Notes: generated by a model not told the origin, from the sequence alone. A stretch of 64,000 nucleotides of DNA from Nocardia niwae NBRC 108934 = DSM 45340 (GCF_001613465.1 NZ_BDCK01000017.1:310001-374000); one strand, 5' to 3'. Positions 9,954 through 19,218 are shown, counted from the stretch's first letter. Program-made: numbers and translations.

Positions 9954-10295
9954 ATGAACACCCTTGACTTCGTCGACGAGAAGTCGCTGCGCAGCGACGT
10001 CCCCGAGTTCCGGCCGGGCGACACGCTGAACGTGCACGTGAAGGTCATCGAAGGCTCGAAGGAGCGCATCCAGGTCTTCAAGGGCGTCGTGATCCGCCGC
10101 CAGGGTGGTGGCATCCGCGAGACCTTCACCGTCCGCAAGGTGTCGTTCGGTGTCGGTGTGGAGCGCACCTTCCCGGTGCACAGCCCGAACATCGACCACA
10201 TCGATGTCGTGACCCGCGGTGACGTCCGCCGGGCCAAGCTGTACTACCTGCGCGATCTGCGCGGCAAGGCCGCCAAGATCAAGGAAAAGCGCTGA
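9954..10295 (+). CDS. rplS: 50S ribosomal protein L19
   Basis: L19 (113 aa) sits at the 30S-50S interface. It has the family blocks [61 protein letters not shown] and the basic end [14 protein letters not shown]. The ATG at 9954 is chosen over one two codons upstream because it matches the family N-terminus and has AGAAGGA about 6 bases before it. The 220 bp upstream are non-coding and probably contain its promoter. A hairpin terminator follows. lepB is next on the same strand. Confidence 0.97.
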   Translation: MNTLDFVDEKSLRSDVPEFRPGDTLNVHVKVIEGSKERIQVFKGVVIRRQGGGIRETFTVRKVSFGVGVERTFPVHSPNIDHIDVVTRGDVRRAKLYYLRDLRGKAAKIKEKR

Positions 10296-10325
10296 GTTAG
10301 CTTTTCGGTACAACAGATTTTCCTC

Positions 10326-10360
10326 AGCCCGGCATCGGACCACGGTTTCGCTGCCGGGCT
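10326..10360 (+). terminator. Hairpin after rplS
   Basis: Inverted repeat AGCCCGGCA (10326-10334) and TGCCGGGCT (10352-10360), a perfect 9-bp stem with a 17-nt loop between the rplS stop and the lepB start. There is only a weak T-run afterwards, so it may attenuate rather than stop. Confidence 0.6.
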
Positions 10361-10372
10361 AATCTGTTCGGC

Positions 10373-11155
10373 GTGGCAGACGAAAGTGGGTCGGTGTCGG
10401 TGTCCGAATCGGGCGACGAGAGTACGCGGGCAGGCCGCGCCAAGCGGCGGTCGAAGAAGAAGCAGCGGCCGTTCTGGCAGGAATTGCCGATCCTCATCGT
10501 GATCGCCGCGGTGATCGCCGCGCTGATGGTCACCTTCGTCGGTCGGCCGTACGTGATTCCGTCGGAGTCGATGGAAACCACGTTGCACGGTTGCGCCGGA
10601 TGCACCGGTGACCGCATCTACGTGCAGAAGCTGAGCTACTACTGGGGCGATCCGCAACCGGGTGACGTGGTCGTGTTCGTCGGGCCCCCCTCGTGGAACA
10701 CCCACTACCAGTCGATCCGCTCGGACAATCCCGCCGTCCGCGGCGTGCAGAACTTCTTCTCCTTCTTCGGCCTGGTGCCGCCGGACGAGAACGATCTGGT
10801 GAAGCGGGTGATCGCGGTCGGCGGCCAGACCGTGGAGTGCTGCGATCCGCAGGGCCGGGTCATCGTGGACGGCAAACCGCTGGACGAGCCGTACGCCCGC
10901 TACCTCGCCCCCTATGTGCCGGGTCAGCCCTACAACGCGAGTGGCGGACGCGAATTCAAGCCCGTGAAGGTGCCCGAGGGCCATCTGTGGGTGATGGGCG
11001 ACAACCGCAACCAGTCGGCCGACTCCCGCGCCCACATCACCGACGAACTGCAGGGCACCATTCCCGTGGAGAACGTCCGCGGCAAGGCGGTGTTCAAGAT
11101 CTGGCCGCCCGGCCGGATCGGCCCGGTGCGTTCGGAGAATCCCCAGGAGAACTGA
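10373..11155 (+). CDS. lepB: Type I signal peptidase LepB
   Basis: Cleaves signal peptides from Sec/Tat-exported preproteins on the outer face of the membrane. The 260-aa protein has a charged cytosolic N-terminus, one membrane anchor (about residues 38-57, ILIVIAAVIAALMVTFVG), the catalytic serine in IPSESM (Ser66) and the general-base lysine in DLVKRVIAVGGQ (Lys144). The conserved GDNRNQSADSR follows. The GTG start lies just after the rplS terminator. The sequence carries four cysteines (CAGC near 74-77 and CC near 156), which may form disulfides outside the cell. The gene order rplS-lepB-rnhB is the usual one in this group. Confidence 0.96.
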   Translation: MADESGSVSVSESGDESTRAGRAKRRSKKKQRPFWQELPILIVIAAVIAALMVTFVGRPYVIPSESMETTLHGCAGCTGDRIYVQKLSYYWGDPQPGDVVVFVGPPSWNTHYQSIRSDNPAVRGVQNFFSFFGLVPPDENDLVKRVIAVGGQTVECCDPQGRVIVDGKPLDEPYARYLAPYVPGQPYNASGGREFKPVKVPEGHLWVMGDNRNQSADSRAHITDELQGTIPVENVRGKAVFKIWPPGRIGPVRSENPQEN

Positions 11156-11182
11156 TCGCGCGGCGCGCAGGATAATTGGACG

Positions 11183-11989
11183 GTGGGGCAAGGGCGAGTG
11201 CCGGTGAGCAACGTTTGGCCGCCGCGCGTGGTGATGCGCAGGGCCGGAGGGCTGCGCACGCTGGAGGCGGCGTTGATCCGCAGCGGTCTCGGGCCGGTCG
11301 CCGGTGTGGACGAAGCGGGGCGAGGCCCCTGCGCGGGACCGCTCGTGGTGGCGGCGTGCCTGCTCGCGCCGAAGGCGTATGACAAGCTGGCCGGCCTCGA
11401 CGACTCCAAGAAGCTCACCGAGGCCACCCGTGAAGAGCTGTATCCGGTGATCGTTCGCCTGGCGCTCGCCTACCAGGTGATCGTCATCCCGGCCTGGGAG
11501 ATCGACTCGATCGGCATCCACGTCGCCAATATCGAAGGAATGCGCCGCGCCGTAGCCGGGCTCGGGCACACTCCCGGCTACGTGCTCACCGACGGATTCC
11601 GGGTGCCCGGTATCCCGGTGCCCTCGCTGCCCGTGATCGGGGGTGACGGCGCTGCCGCCTGCATCGCGGCGGCCAGCATCCTCGCGAAGGTCACCAGGGA
11701 CCGCATCATGGTCGAGCTGGACCAGCGGTTCCCCGGCTACGGCTTCGCCGCCCACAAGGGTTACAACACGCCCGAGCACACCGCCGCGCTGCACCGCCTC
11801 GGGCCCAGCAGCGAGCACCGCCGCTCGTGGCGCAACGTGCGCGAAGCCGCCGGGTTGCGGCCGGTCGCGGCGGCGGCCGACGACGCGGACGCCGTGCTGG
11901 CCGAGGGCCTGGACGAAGCGCTGTCCGAGCAGTTTCCGGACGGGCGTACGGCTGGCCGAGTAGCTACCGACGCGGCGCATGCGCGATGA
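11183..11989 (+). CDS. rnhB: Ribonuclease HII
   Basis: Removes RNA from RNA-DNA hybrids and single ribonucleotides in DNA. The motif [18 protein letters not shown] holds the first catalytic Asp and Glu, then [32 protein letters not shown] and HKGYNTPEH. The C-terminus (about residues 225-268) is an extra acidic, Ala/Asp-rich tail. Two GTG starts are possible: 11183, and 11204, which has AAGGG 9 bases upstream; the longer one is given. The gene lies between lepB and the DUF2469 gene as in mycobacteria. Confidence 0.94.
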   Translation: MGQGRVPVSNVWPPRVVMRRAGGLRTLEAALIRSGLGPVAGVDEAGRGPCAGPLVVAACLLAPKAYDKLAGLDDSKKLTEATREELYPVIVRLALAYQVIVIPAWEIDSIGIHVANIEGMRRAVAGLGHTPGYVLTDGFRVPGIPVPSLPVIGGDGAAACIAAASILAKVTRDRIMVELDQRFPGYGFAAHKGYNTPEHTAALHRLGPSSEHRRSWRNVREAAGLRPVAAAADDADAVLAEGLDEALSEQFPDGRTAGRVATDAAHAR

Positions 11990-12035
11990 TGTCAGCACAC
12001 GACGCGATGCGGCGAGAAGGAGGACGTCCCACCCG

Positions 12036-12341
12036 ATGAGTGCCGAGGACCTCGAGAAGTACGAAACCGAGATGGAGCTCTCGCTGTATCGCGAGTACAA
12101 GGACATCGTCGGTCAATTCTCGTACGTGGTGGAGACCGAGCGCCGCTTCTACCTGGCCAACTCCGTGGAGCTGCGCCCGCAGAACGCGGACGGCGAGGTG
12201 TACTTCGAGGTGCGGATGAGCGACGCGTGGGTGTGGGACATGTATCGCCCGGCCCGCTTCGTCAAGCACGTCCGGGTCATCACCTTCAAGGACGTCAACA
12301 TCGAGGAGCTGGAGAAGCCGGACCTGCGGCTGCCCGAGTGA
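12036..12341 (+). CDS. DUF2469 family conserved protein
   Basis: A 101-aa protein that is strongly conserved in actinobacteria and always found after rnhB; no function is established. It is acidic, beginning MSAEDLEKYETEMELSLYRE, with FSYVVETERRFYLANSVEL, DAWVWDMYRPARFVKHVRV and an acidic end. The ATG at 12036 has AGGAGG 13 bases upstream. Composition and strict synteny support that it is real; a cytosolic role linked to RNA or cell-envelope housekeeping would be a guess. Confidence 0.9.
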   Translation: MSAEDLEKYETEMELSLYREYKDIVGQFSYVVETERRFYLANSVELRPQNADGEVYFEVRMSDAWVWDMYRPARFVKHVRVITFKDVNIEELEKPDLRLPE

Positions 12342-12442
12342 GCGGGCCGAGAGTTCTGCACAGCGGCTCGATTGTCCCCAGGCTTTCTGTATCCGCAGTT
12401 CGGCGGCGCTGACCTGATCAGGTTCCGGCGCACGCTGGCCGG

Positions 12443-12799
12443 GTGACAGACAAACAGGCGCTCGGCGCGCACGGGGAGGAACTGGCGGCGGCGTTTCTGC
12501 GCGCCGCCGGGATGCAGATCGTCGCCAGGAACTGGCGTTGCCGATACGGCGAACTCGACCTGATCGCCACAGAGGCGGACGTGACGGCGTTCGTCGAGGT
12601 CAAGACCCGTTCCGGCGTTGGCTACGGCACTCCGGCCGAGTCGGTCACCTTCGTCAAGCAGCAGCGGATTCGGCGGCTGGCCCTGCTGTGGCTGGCCGAA
12701 CAGGACGGACCCTGGCGGCGTATCCGGTTCGACGTCGTGTCGGTGCTGGTGGCGCGTGGTCGTACACCGGTCATCGACCATCTCCGGGCGGTGTTCTGA
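12443..12799 (+). CDS. YraN/UPF0102 family nuclease-like protein
   Basis: A 118-aa protein with the restriction-endonuclease-like fold of the YraN family. The motif GELDLIATEADVTAFVEVKTRS holds the D-(x)n-ExK residues expected for a metal-dependent nuclease site, and LGAHGEELAAAFLRAAG matches the family N-terminus. The GTG start is 101 bp after the DUF2469 gene; its stop directly abuts the comM ATG. It usually sits with comM and dprA, suggesting a role in DNA processing, but no activity is established. Confidence 0.92.
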   Translation: MTDKQALGAHGEELAAAFLRAAGMQIVARNWRCRYGELDLIATEADVTAFVEVKTRSGVGYGTPAESVTFVKQQRIRRLALLWLAEQDGPWRRIRFDVVSVLVARGRTPVIDHLRAVF

Positions 12800-14308
12800 A
12801 TGGCCCTCGGACGGGCGCACTCGGTCGCGGTCACCGGCGTGGACGGACTGCTCGTCGAGATCGAGGCCGATATCGGGCAAGGCCTGCCGTCGGTCCACCT
12901 GGTCGGGCTCCCCGACACCGCGTTGCAGGAGTCGCGCGACCGGATCCGCTCGGCGGTGGCGAACTCGGGGGAGAAGTGGCCCGACGGCCGGGTGGTCCTC
13001 GCGCTCTCGCCCGCGACATTGCCGAAGCTGGGCAGCGTCTACGACCTTGCGCTGGCGGTCGCGGTGCTGGGCGCGTCCGGCTCGGTTCCCTCCGACCGGC
13101 TCGCGAAGACCGTGCTGCTCGGCGAACTCGCGCTGGACGGCCGGGTGCGGCGGGTCCGCGGCATCCTGCCCGCCGTGCTCGCGGCCCGCAAGGGCGGCTG
13201 GTCCACCGTCGTGGTCCCGGCGGTGACCATGGCCGAGGCGGGTCTGGTAGAGGGCATCGAGGTCTTCGGCGCGCGCAGCCTGCGCGCCGTCGTGGCCTGG
13301 CTGCGCGGAGAAGGCGCGCTCGACGAGCCGGATGGCGATCTGCCGGACGCGGTGCGGCACGGCGGCGATCTCAGCGAGGTGGTGGGGCAGGACGAGGCTC
13401 GATGGGCCTTGGAGGTGGCCGCGGCGGGCGGGCACCATCTCCTGCTCACCGGGCCGCCCGGCATCGGCAAAACGATGCTGGCCCAACGTCTGCCGAGCCT
13501 GCTGCCGCCCCTCACGGAGAGCGAGGCACTGGAGGTGACCGCGATCCACTCGATGGCGGGCACGCTGGCCGGTGACCATCCGTTGGTCACCGCGCCACCG
13601 TTCGTCGCACCACATCATTCGACTTCGGTGACCGCGATGATCGGCGGTGGTTCGGGCACCGCCCGGCCGGGTGCGGTCAGCCGGGCCCACCGCGGCGTGC
13701 TGTTCCTCGATGAATGCGCCGAGATCGGCGCGAAGGTGCTGGAGGCGATGCGAACGCCGTTGGAAGAAGGGGAAGTGCGCATTGCCCGGCGCGACGGTGT
13801 CGCGCGCTATCCGGCTCGTTTCCAGCTCGTGCTGGCGGCCAACCCGTGCCCGTGTGCCCCGGCGCGCGACGTCGACTGCATCTGCGCGCCGCTGGCGCGC
13901 CGCCGCTATCTCGGCAAACTGTCCGGGCCGCTGATGGACCGGATCGACATCTGGGTGCGGATGCACGGGCAGTCCGGCGCGGCGTTCAGCACGGACGCCG
14001 CGGAGAGCAGCGAGGTGGTCCGCGGCCGGGTAGCCGTCGCGCGGCGCGCCGCCGCCGAGCGCTGGCGCGAATACGGGTGGCTGACCAACGCCGAGGTCCC
14101 CGGACATGTCCTGCGTCAACGATTCCGATTGCCGCGCGAATCGCTCGCGCCCGTCGAGGCCGCACTGCGTCTCGGTCGCATGTCCGCGCGAGGTGCGGAC
14201 CGGGCCATCCGCGTCGCCTGGACGATTTCCGACTTGCGTGGCGGCGAAGTGCCTTCGGCGCAGGACGTTCTGGCGGCTCTGAACTTTCGTCAGCGGGGTG
14301 CCCAATGA
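12800..14308 (+). CDS. comM: YifB/ComM family AAA+ Mg-chelatase-like ATPase
   Basis: A 502-aa protein of the ComM family, hexameric helicases that help integrate foreign DNA during natural transformation. The N-terminal ChlI-like domain begins MALGRAHSVAVTGVDG. Walker A GPPGIGKT is near residues 218-225, Walker B VLFLDECAEIG near 300, and the arginine-rich C-terminal Mg-chelatase domain ends DVLAALNFRQRGAQ. A Cys cluster (CPCAPARDVDCICAP) in the ATPase core is typical of the family. It abuts yraN and overlaps dprA by 4 bp, giving a yraN-comM-dprA operon. Confidence 0.94.
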   Translation: MALGRAHSVAVTGVDGLLVEIEADIGQGLPSVHLVGLPDTALQESRDRIRSAVANSGEKWPDGRVVLALSPATLPKLGSVYDLALAVAVLGASGSVPSDRLAKTVLLGELALDGRVRRVRGILPAVLAARKGGWSTVVVPAVTMAEAGLVEGIEVFGARSLRAVVAWLRGEGALDEPDGDLPDAVRHGGDLSEVVGQDEARWALEVAAAGGHHLLLTGPPGIGKTMLAQRLPSLLPPLTESEALEVTAIHSMAGTLAGDHPLVTAPPFVAPHHSTSVTAMIGGGSGTARPGAVSRAHRGVLFLDECAEIGAKVLEAMRTPLEEGEVRIARRDGVARYPARFQLVLAANPCPCAPARDVDCICAPLARRRYLGKLSGPLMDRIDIWVRMHGQSGAAFSTDAAESSEVVRGRVAVARRAAAERWREYGWLTNAEVPGHVLRQRFRLPRESLAPVEAALRLGRMSARGADRAIRVAWTISDLRGGEVPSAQDVLAALNFRQRGAQ

Positions 14309-15990
14309 GCGCGAGAACGCCGGCCGAAGACGAGACGGCAAAACCGCCTGCGGCTGTGACCGTGCGCGTCGCTGCGGACGTGTCCGCCATGGCGGCGCCG
14401 CGTGCTGCCAGGGACGTGTTCGCGACCGCGAATCCGCTCGAAATGGGGGAGCCCCCTGAGGACGGGGATGTGTCTGCTGACGTGGACGTGCCAGGGGTCA
14501 CCGAGCTGCCTGCGGCGGGTCAGGCGCCCGTGGGCAGGGGCGAGTGTGTGGCTGCCCACGCGTCGGCGGTCGCCGACGTGCGTGCCGTCGAGTTCTTGCC
14601 CGCCGCAGGCCCACCTGCCTCGGCGGACTTGCCCGCTGCCGCGGACGCGCCTGCCGCCCGAGCCCTGCCTGGAGGCAGGGAAGTGTTCGCCGGGAATGCG
14701 CCCGCGGTCGCGCACCTGCTCGCGCAGGACGGACCGGCAGCGGCGAACGTGCGCACCGTCGACGACCCGTGCGCGGTGGCCCGAGCGCCTGCGGGCGCGG
14801 AGGGACGCTCGGGGGTTCGGGTGCCCGCGTGCGGTCCCGGATCGTCGCCCGGCGAATCGGATGCCCGGCGGCTCGCCTGGGTGTACCTGTCGCGGGTGGT
14901 GCAGGGGCCTTGTGCGCCGTTGTCGGCGCTCGTGGAGTCGGTCGGGGTGGTGGAGGCGGCGCGTGCTGTCCGGGAGTGCGCGTTGCCGGAACCGCTTCGC
15001 GGACCCACCGCGCAGCGGCGCGCGGTCGACGTGGCGGCGCGGGATCTGGAGATCATCGAGCGGATCGGCGGACGGGTGGTGACGCCCGACGACCCGGAGT
15101 GGCCCGCCTGGCGCATGCTCGGTCTCGCACAGCTCGAGCCGGGCCGGGATCGCGACGGCGCGGTACCGCTCGTGTTGTGGGTGCGCGGCCCCCGCTCGCT
15201 GCTGGAGTCCAGCGAACGCGCTGTGGCGGTGGTGGGCGCGCGGTGCAGCACCGGGTACGGCAATCGGGTCACGGCAGAGATCGCGGGCGATCTGGCCGCA
15301 CAGGGGTGGACCATTGTCTCCGGGGCCGCCTTCGGGATAGACGGCATGGCGCACCGGGCGGCGCTGTCGGTAGAGGGTCTCACCATCGCCGTGCTGGCCT
15401 GCGGCATCGACCGGCCCTACCCCGCGCAGCACGGGCGCTTGCTGGCCGATGTAGCCGAGTCCGGGTTGGTGGTCAGCGAGTACCCGCCGGGCGTCTCCGC
15501 GCAGAAGCATCAGTTCCTCGCCCGGAACCGGTTGATCGCCGCCCTCGCCGACGGTGTGCTCGTCATCGAGGCAGGGCTGCGCAGCGGTGCGCGGAACACC
15601 GTCAAATGGGCTCGCCGCCTGGGCCGTCCGGCCTTGGCCGTGCCCGGGCCGGTCACCTCGGCCGCTTCGGTGGGCTGCCACCGCATGATCCGCGACGGCG
15701 AAGCCCTTCTGGTGACCAGGGCGGAGGAGGTCGTCGACGAAGCAGGGCCGTTGCGGCTGTCGCTTCCCGGAGCGGCAGCCGCGGTCGGCGCCCCGGAGGG
15801 CCAGCTGACGGGAGAGGAGGCGCTGGTCTTCGCCGCGCTGCCGAGGATCGGTTCCCGGCTGCCGCTGGAGCTGTCCCGGCAGTGCGGATTGCCCCTTCCC
15901 GCGGTTCGTGCGAGCTTGTCCGCCCTCGAATTGACGGGTCTGGTGGCGAGTGACGAAAGCGGTTGGCACCGAACGGCGCGGCGCGGATGA
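14305..15990 (+). CDS. dprA: DNA-processing protein DprA with long Ala-rich N-terminal extension
   Basis: DprA loads RecA on incoming single-stranded DNA. The Rossmann-like core lies at about residues 300-490 (AVAVVGARCSTGYGNRVTAE, GWTIVSGAAFGIDGMAHRAAL, LACGIDRPYPAQH, FLARNRLIAALADGVLVIEA). A C-terminal winged-helix-like domain follows. The whole protein is 561 aa, whereas family members are usually about 350-400. The first 185 residues (14305-14860) are low-complexity, with decayed repeats of the type A-D-V-x-A-V, before DARRLAWVYLSRV, where ordinary DprA begins. The ATG overlaps the comM stop (ATGA), which supports this start, although an internal start near 14860 cannot be excluded. Confidence 0.9.
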   Translation: MSARTPAEDETAKPPAAVTVRVAADVSAMAAPRAARDVFATANPLEMGEPPEDGDVSADVDVPGVTELPAAGQAPVGRGECVAAHASAVADVRAVEFLPAAGPPASADLPAAADAPAARALPGGREVFAGNAPAVAHLLAQDGPAAANVRTVDDPCAVARAPAGAEGRSGVRVPACGPGSSPGESDARRLAWVYLSRVVQGPCAPLSALVESVGVVEAARAVRECALPEPLRGPTAQRRAVDVAARDLEIIERIGGRVVTPDDPEWPAWRMLGLAQLEPGRDRDGAVPLVLWVRGPRSLLESSERAVAVVGARCSTGYGNRVTAEIAGDLAAQGWTIVSGAAFGIDGMAHRAALSVEGLTIAVLACGIDRPYPAQHGRLLADVAESGLVVSEYPPGVSAQKHQFLARNRLIAALADGVLVIEAGLRSGARNTVKWARRLGRPALAVPGPVTSAASVGCHRMIRDGEALLVTRAEEVVDEAGPLRLSLPGAAAAVGAPEGQLTGEEALVFAALPRIGSRLPLELSRQCGLPLPAVRASLSALELTGLVASDESGWHRTARRG

Positions 15991-16044
15991 GCGCCTCCGG
16001 CGCGGCCGCTTGCCATCCCCGCCGCGGATCGGGACGGTGGAAGC

Positions 16045-16968
16045 ATGAAGGAACTGCCCGAAGACCTGGAAGCGCTGCTGATGGAATACGGCAGGCATCT
16101 GCGGCTCGGGCGCAACCGCTCGGAGCACACCGTGCGCGCGTACCTCGGGGATGCGCGATCCCTGCTGGAACATCTGTACACGCGGTCGGCGGATTCGGCG
16201 ATCCGCGAGCTGGACCTGCTGTTGCTGCGTTCGTGGCTGGCCCAGCAAGCGGCGGCGGGCGCGGCGCGGACGACCGTGGCACGGCGCGCGTCGTCGGCGC
16301 GCACGTTCACAGCCTGGCTTACCCGGACCGGCCGGTTGCCCTCGGATCCGGGGCTGCGGCTGGGTTCGCCGAAGGCGCATCGCGTCCTACCCGCCGTACT
16401 CGGGCGGCAACAGGCGCTGGGTGCCATGGGCGCCGCGGAATCCGGTGCCGCGCAATGCGATCCGATGGCACTGCGCGACCGGGTGATCGTGGAGTTGCTG
16501 TACGCCACCGGCATCCGGGTCAGCGAGTTGTGCGGTCTGGACGTCGAGGACGTGGACCGCGAACGACGTGTGGTGCGCGTGCTCGGCAAAGGCAACAAGG
16601 AGCGATCGGCGCCGTTCGGCGCCCCCGCCGACGACGCGGTCGGCAACTGGCTGCGCTACGGCCGACCTGCCTTCGCCACCGCCGAGTCCGGTCGAGCGCT
16701 GCTGCTCGGCCGCCGCGGCAGGCGTCTCGATCAACGCCAGGCCAGAGCCGTGGTGCACGAGGTGGTCTCGGCCATCCCCGGTGCACCGGGGATGGGACCG
16801 CACGGCCTGCGGCACACCGCCGCGACGCACCTTCTCGAAGGCGGGGCCGACCTGCGTATGGTGCAGGAACTTCTCGGGCACGCCAGTCTGGCCACCACGC
16901 AGCTGTACACCCATGTCTCCATCGACCGGCTCAAGAAGGTGCACGACCAGGCACATCCCCGGGCTTGA
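16045..16968 (+). CDS. xerC: Tyrosine recombinase XerC
   Basis: Chromosome-dimer resolution recombinase (307 aa). The SAM-like N-terminal domain starts [21 protein letters not shown]. The catalytic residues are visible: Arg in [13 protein letters not shown] (about 158), the HGLRHT box (His253, Arg256), LGHAS (His279) and the nucleophile Tyr288 in LYTHVS. Length and position after dprA, as in mycobacteria, make it the housekeeping XerC and not an integrase of a mobile element. It ends 12 bp from the convergent acetyltransferase gene. Confidence 0.93.
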   Translation: MKELPEDLEALLMEYGRHLRLGRNRSEHTVRAYLGDARSLLEHLYTRSADSAIRELDLLLLRSWLAQQAAAGAARTTVARRASSARTFTAWLTRTGRLPSDPGLRLGSPKAHRVLPAVLGRQQALGAMGAAESGAAQCDPMALRDRVIVELLYATGIRVSELCGLDVEDVDRERRVVRVLGKGNKERSAPFGAPADDAVGNWLRYGRPAFATAESGRALLLGRRGRRLDQRQARAVVHEVVSAIPGAPGMGPHGLRHTAATHLLEGGADLRMVQELLGHASLATTQLYTHVSIDRLKKVHDQAHPRA

Positions 16969-16980
16969 CCGCTTCATGGC

Positions 16981-17478
16981 TCAGGGGCCGACGTAGTACC
17001 GCATCCGTGCTTCTCGTCCATCCGCGGTACGCCAGCCGCCGGGCCCGCTGTGCACATGCCGCCAACCGTGCCGCTCGTACAGGGCGATCGCCGCCGTGCT
17101 GTCGGACGCCACCGTGAGGACGGCGCGCTGGCCCCAGCTCGCGGCCATGCGTGCGGCCTCGGTCAGCAGTCGTGAACCCACTCCCGCTCGGCGCGCGTCC
17201 GGGAGGACGTACAACCGGATCACCGAGACGACAGTCTCCGTGCCGGCCGATTCGCGCACGACCTTCGGCGTGTTGTGGCTCGTGCCGAGGCCGATGTGCC
17301 CGACCACGGCGTCGTCGCGGTCGGCGACAACGGCCGCGAGCAGTTTGGGTGGCGACAGCCAGCCCGCCGGGTCGGCGGGCCAGTCCTGCGGATAGTGGTC
17401 GATTTCGTGGACGTGCCGCAGGGCCGCGGCGCAGGCGTCGAGGTCTGTCTCGGTGCGCGGTCGGATGATGACGCTCAT
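16981..17478 (-). CDS. GNAT family N-acetyltransferase
   Basis: A 165-aa single-domain GNAT protein. The acetyl-CoA-binding motif A is LYVLPDARRAGVGSRLLTEA (about residues 90-109), with the R/Q-x-x-G-x-G/A pattern as RRAGVG. The C-terminal ALYERHGWRHVHSGPGGW is also typical. It begins MSVIIRPRTETDLDACAAAL. Substrate unknown; amino-group acetylation of a small molecule or peptide is expected. It converges with xerC. Confidence 0.85.
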   Translation of the reverse strand: MSVIIRPRTETDLDACAAALRHVHEIDHYPQDWPADPAGWLSPPKLLAAVVADRDDAVVGHIGLGTSHNTPKVVRESAGTETVVSVIRLYVLPDARRAGVGSRLLTEAARMAASWGQRAVLTVASDSTAAIALYERHGWRHVHSGPGGWRTADGREARMRYYVGP

Positions 17479-17689
17479 CCGACCATTCTGGGTCCGTGCA
17501 CCCGGCCCGGGCAGGCTATTCAGACTGCTCGGTTGGTTTTGTCGCCGTTGACGTGCCCGGAGTCTGCTACCGACTCACTCACGCAGCGAAGTAGTCGAAA
17601 CCCCTGTGCTCGGCACCGAGAAAGCGCACCCTGAGAGTAGCGAATCGGTGCCCGCAGTTCCCGGCGTACTTCGAGTGGGAAGACGAACG

Positions 17690-18376
17690 ATGTCGACGTC
17701 CAGCGGACCACAGGCCCTGCGTCGCGAACTGTACCCACTGGTGGGGCAGTCCGCGTGGGGACGCCCTGCTTCCATTTCGCCGCAGCCCGTCGCGCAGGAG
17801 GAAGGCGTGCGGGAAATCTCTCTCGACGGCGGCGCGTCCAGAATGACGATCGGGCGTTCCGGCACTTCCGATATCACCGTGACTTCCGACCCGACCGTGT
17901 CCCGGTTGCATGCAATTCTGGAGCGCGTCGGCGGATGCTGGACCATCGTCGACGACGGCCTGTCCAAGAATGGGACATTCGTCAATGGCGAACGCGTCGG
18001 CGGGCGGCGGAAACTCGGCTCCGGGGATTCGATTCGCGTGGGCCGATCGGTATTCGTGTTCCGGGTCGCCGACTCCTTAGGCGAGGAAATGACGCTCGCG
18101 CATTCCCCGTTGCCCACCCGCAATTCGCTGACCCCGGCCCAGTATCTAGTCCTCTCGGCGTTGTGCCGCCCGTACGACGCGCGCGACGCCTATTCCTACC
18201 CGGCCTCCAACCGTCAGATCGCGGACGATTTGTGCCTGAGTCTTTCGACGGTCAAGACGCACATGCGTGCGTTGTTCCGGATATTCCAGGTCGAAGCCTT
18301 ACCCCCGAACCAGAAACGGCTGTTCCTGGTCGAACGCGCTATCGAATTCGGTGTCGTCACCGACCAGGAAAGGTAA
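17690..18376 (+). CDS. FHA domain protein with C-terminal helix-turn-helix
   Basis: A 228-aa protein. An FHA phosphothreonine-binding domain covers about residues 40-125 with the core residues GR (55-56), SRLH (71-74) and KNGTFVNG (93-100). A C-terminal segment (about 145-225) begins LTPAQYLVLSALCRP and contains a HTH-like helix pair NRQIADDLCLSLSTVKTHMR, similar to LuxR-type DNA-binding domains. This joins a Ser/Thr-kinase-dependent phosphopeptide reader to a DNA binder, so promoter control by protein phosphorylation is likely. The ATG at 17690 is chosen since upstream in-frame codons do not look coding. No kinase gene is nearby. Confidence 0.82.
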   Translation: MSTSSGPQALRRELYPLVGQSAWGRPASISPQPVAQEEGVREISLDGGASRMTIGRSGTSDITVTSDPTVSRLHAILERVGGCWTIVDDGLSKNGTFVNGERVGGRRKLGSGDSIRVGRSVFVFRVADSLGEEMTLAHSPLPTRNSLTPAQYLVLSALCRPYDARDAYSYPASNRQIADDLCLSLSTVKTHMRALFRIFQVEALPPNQKRLFLVERAIEFGVVTDQER

Positions 18377-18413
18377 GGCTCCGACCGGATGACCGGAAGA
18401 GTTCGCGGTCCGG

Positions 18414-19079
18414 TCAGATCGGTTGGAAACCCGCACCCGCGCCACCGCGAGCGTTGATGTCGGCGACGATGGCGGTGATGTCGGTGCCCAGTTGCGGGCC
18501 GATGCACGGCACGGCCAAGTAGCCGTTGACCATGCCGACGAGTGTGGTCCCGACGACGAGCGGAGCGCCCGAATCGCCCTCGACCACACAGGTCTGCGTC
18601 CACGTCACATTGCCGCCGGTGAAAACGTCGCCGTAGGCGGGTCCGCAGGTCCGGCCGGTCGTCCGGCCTTCCTTGCAGACGGTGTCCGGGTATCGCGCGG
18701 GCCCGCCCAGGCCGGTGATGGTGGTACCGCCCACCTGGTTGACCGGCGCGACCTTGCCCGGATCGAATTCGATCACGGAATAGTCCATCTCGCTGCCGAC
18801 ATAGACGACAGTGCCGACGGTACCGGCGTCGCGGTCGCCTTCGGGGACGATGGCGGCGTTCGCGTCACCGCAGTGCCCCGCGGTGAACCCGACCAGACGA
18901 CCGCCGGAGTCGCGTCCGATCGTGGTGAGGGTGCAGATGTTCTGACCGCCGACGACGATGCCGGAGCCGCCACCCAGCACGGATGGCGTCGCGGCCTGCG
19001 CGGTCCCGGGTGCCCCGAACAGCGCTGCGCCGGCGGCGAATGCCGCCGCAGCGCCCACGAGTTTCCTGAACTTGGTCAT
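18414..19079 (-). CDS. Secreted S1 family (chymotrypsin-like) serine protease
   Basis: A 221-aa exported protease. A Sec signal peptide (KFRKLVGAAAAFAAGAAL, cleavage near AQAA, residues 27-30) precedes a compact streptogrisin-like domain with the complete triad: His69 in GFTAGHCG, Asp99 in SEMDYSVIEF and Ser170 in VVEGDSGAP. Cys pairs in the mature part (ICT/GHC, TVCK/RTCG, TQTC/VPCIG) probably form disulfides. There is no obvious prodomain, so it may fold without one. Its target is unknown. It lies downstream of another small secreted protein gene and converges with the FHA gene. An ATG six codons earlier (19097) is the alternative start. Confidence 0.88.
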   Translation of the reverse strand: MTKFRKLVGAAAAFAAGAALFGAPGTAQAATPSVLGGGSGIVVGGQNICTLTTIGRDSGGRLVGFTAGHCGDANAAIVPEGDRDAGTVGTVVYVGSEMDYSVIEFDPGKVAPVNQVGGTTITGLGGPARYPDTVCKEGRTTGRTCGPAYGDVFTGGNVTWTQTCVVEGDSGAPLVVGTTLVGMVNGYLAVPCIGPQLGTDITAIVADINARGGAGAGFQPI

Positions 19080-19190
19080 CCGGTAATTCAACCGCACTTA
19101 TCGGGGCGTCACGATTGATTCCCGGATGTTCACCCGATCGGTGCTTCGGCAAAGCCGAAACGAAATTCGCGACGGCCGAGAAAGACGAGA

Positions 19191-19218
19191 CGCCTCGGGC
19201 TGGTCACAGCCCGAGGCG
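19191..19218 (-). terminator. Intrinsic terminator of small secreted protein gene
   Basis: A perfect 12-bp stem, CGCCTCGGGCTG and its complement, around the tetraloop GTCA at 19203-19206. On the minus strand it is followed by TCTCGTCTTTCTC. It lies 33 bp past the stop of the 83-aa gene at 19252. Confidence 0.75.

Noticed and set aside
7526..10237. A 903-aa reading frame on the minus strand
   Set aside because: Antisense to tex and the membrane protein gene; composition is Arg/His/Gly-rich without domains, as expected for high-GC shadow frames.
18383..18415. Terminator between the FHA and protease genes
   Set aside because: GACCGGA/TCCGGTC arms are short, overlap a stop codon and have no T-run; too weak to list.
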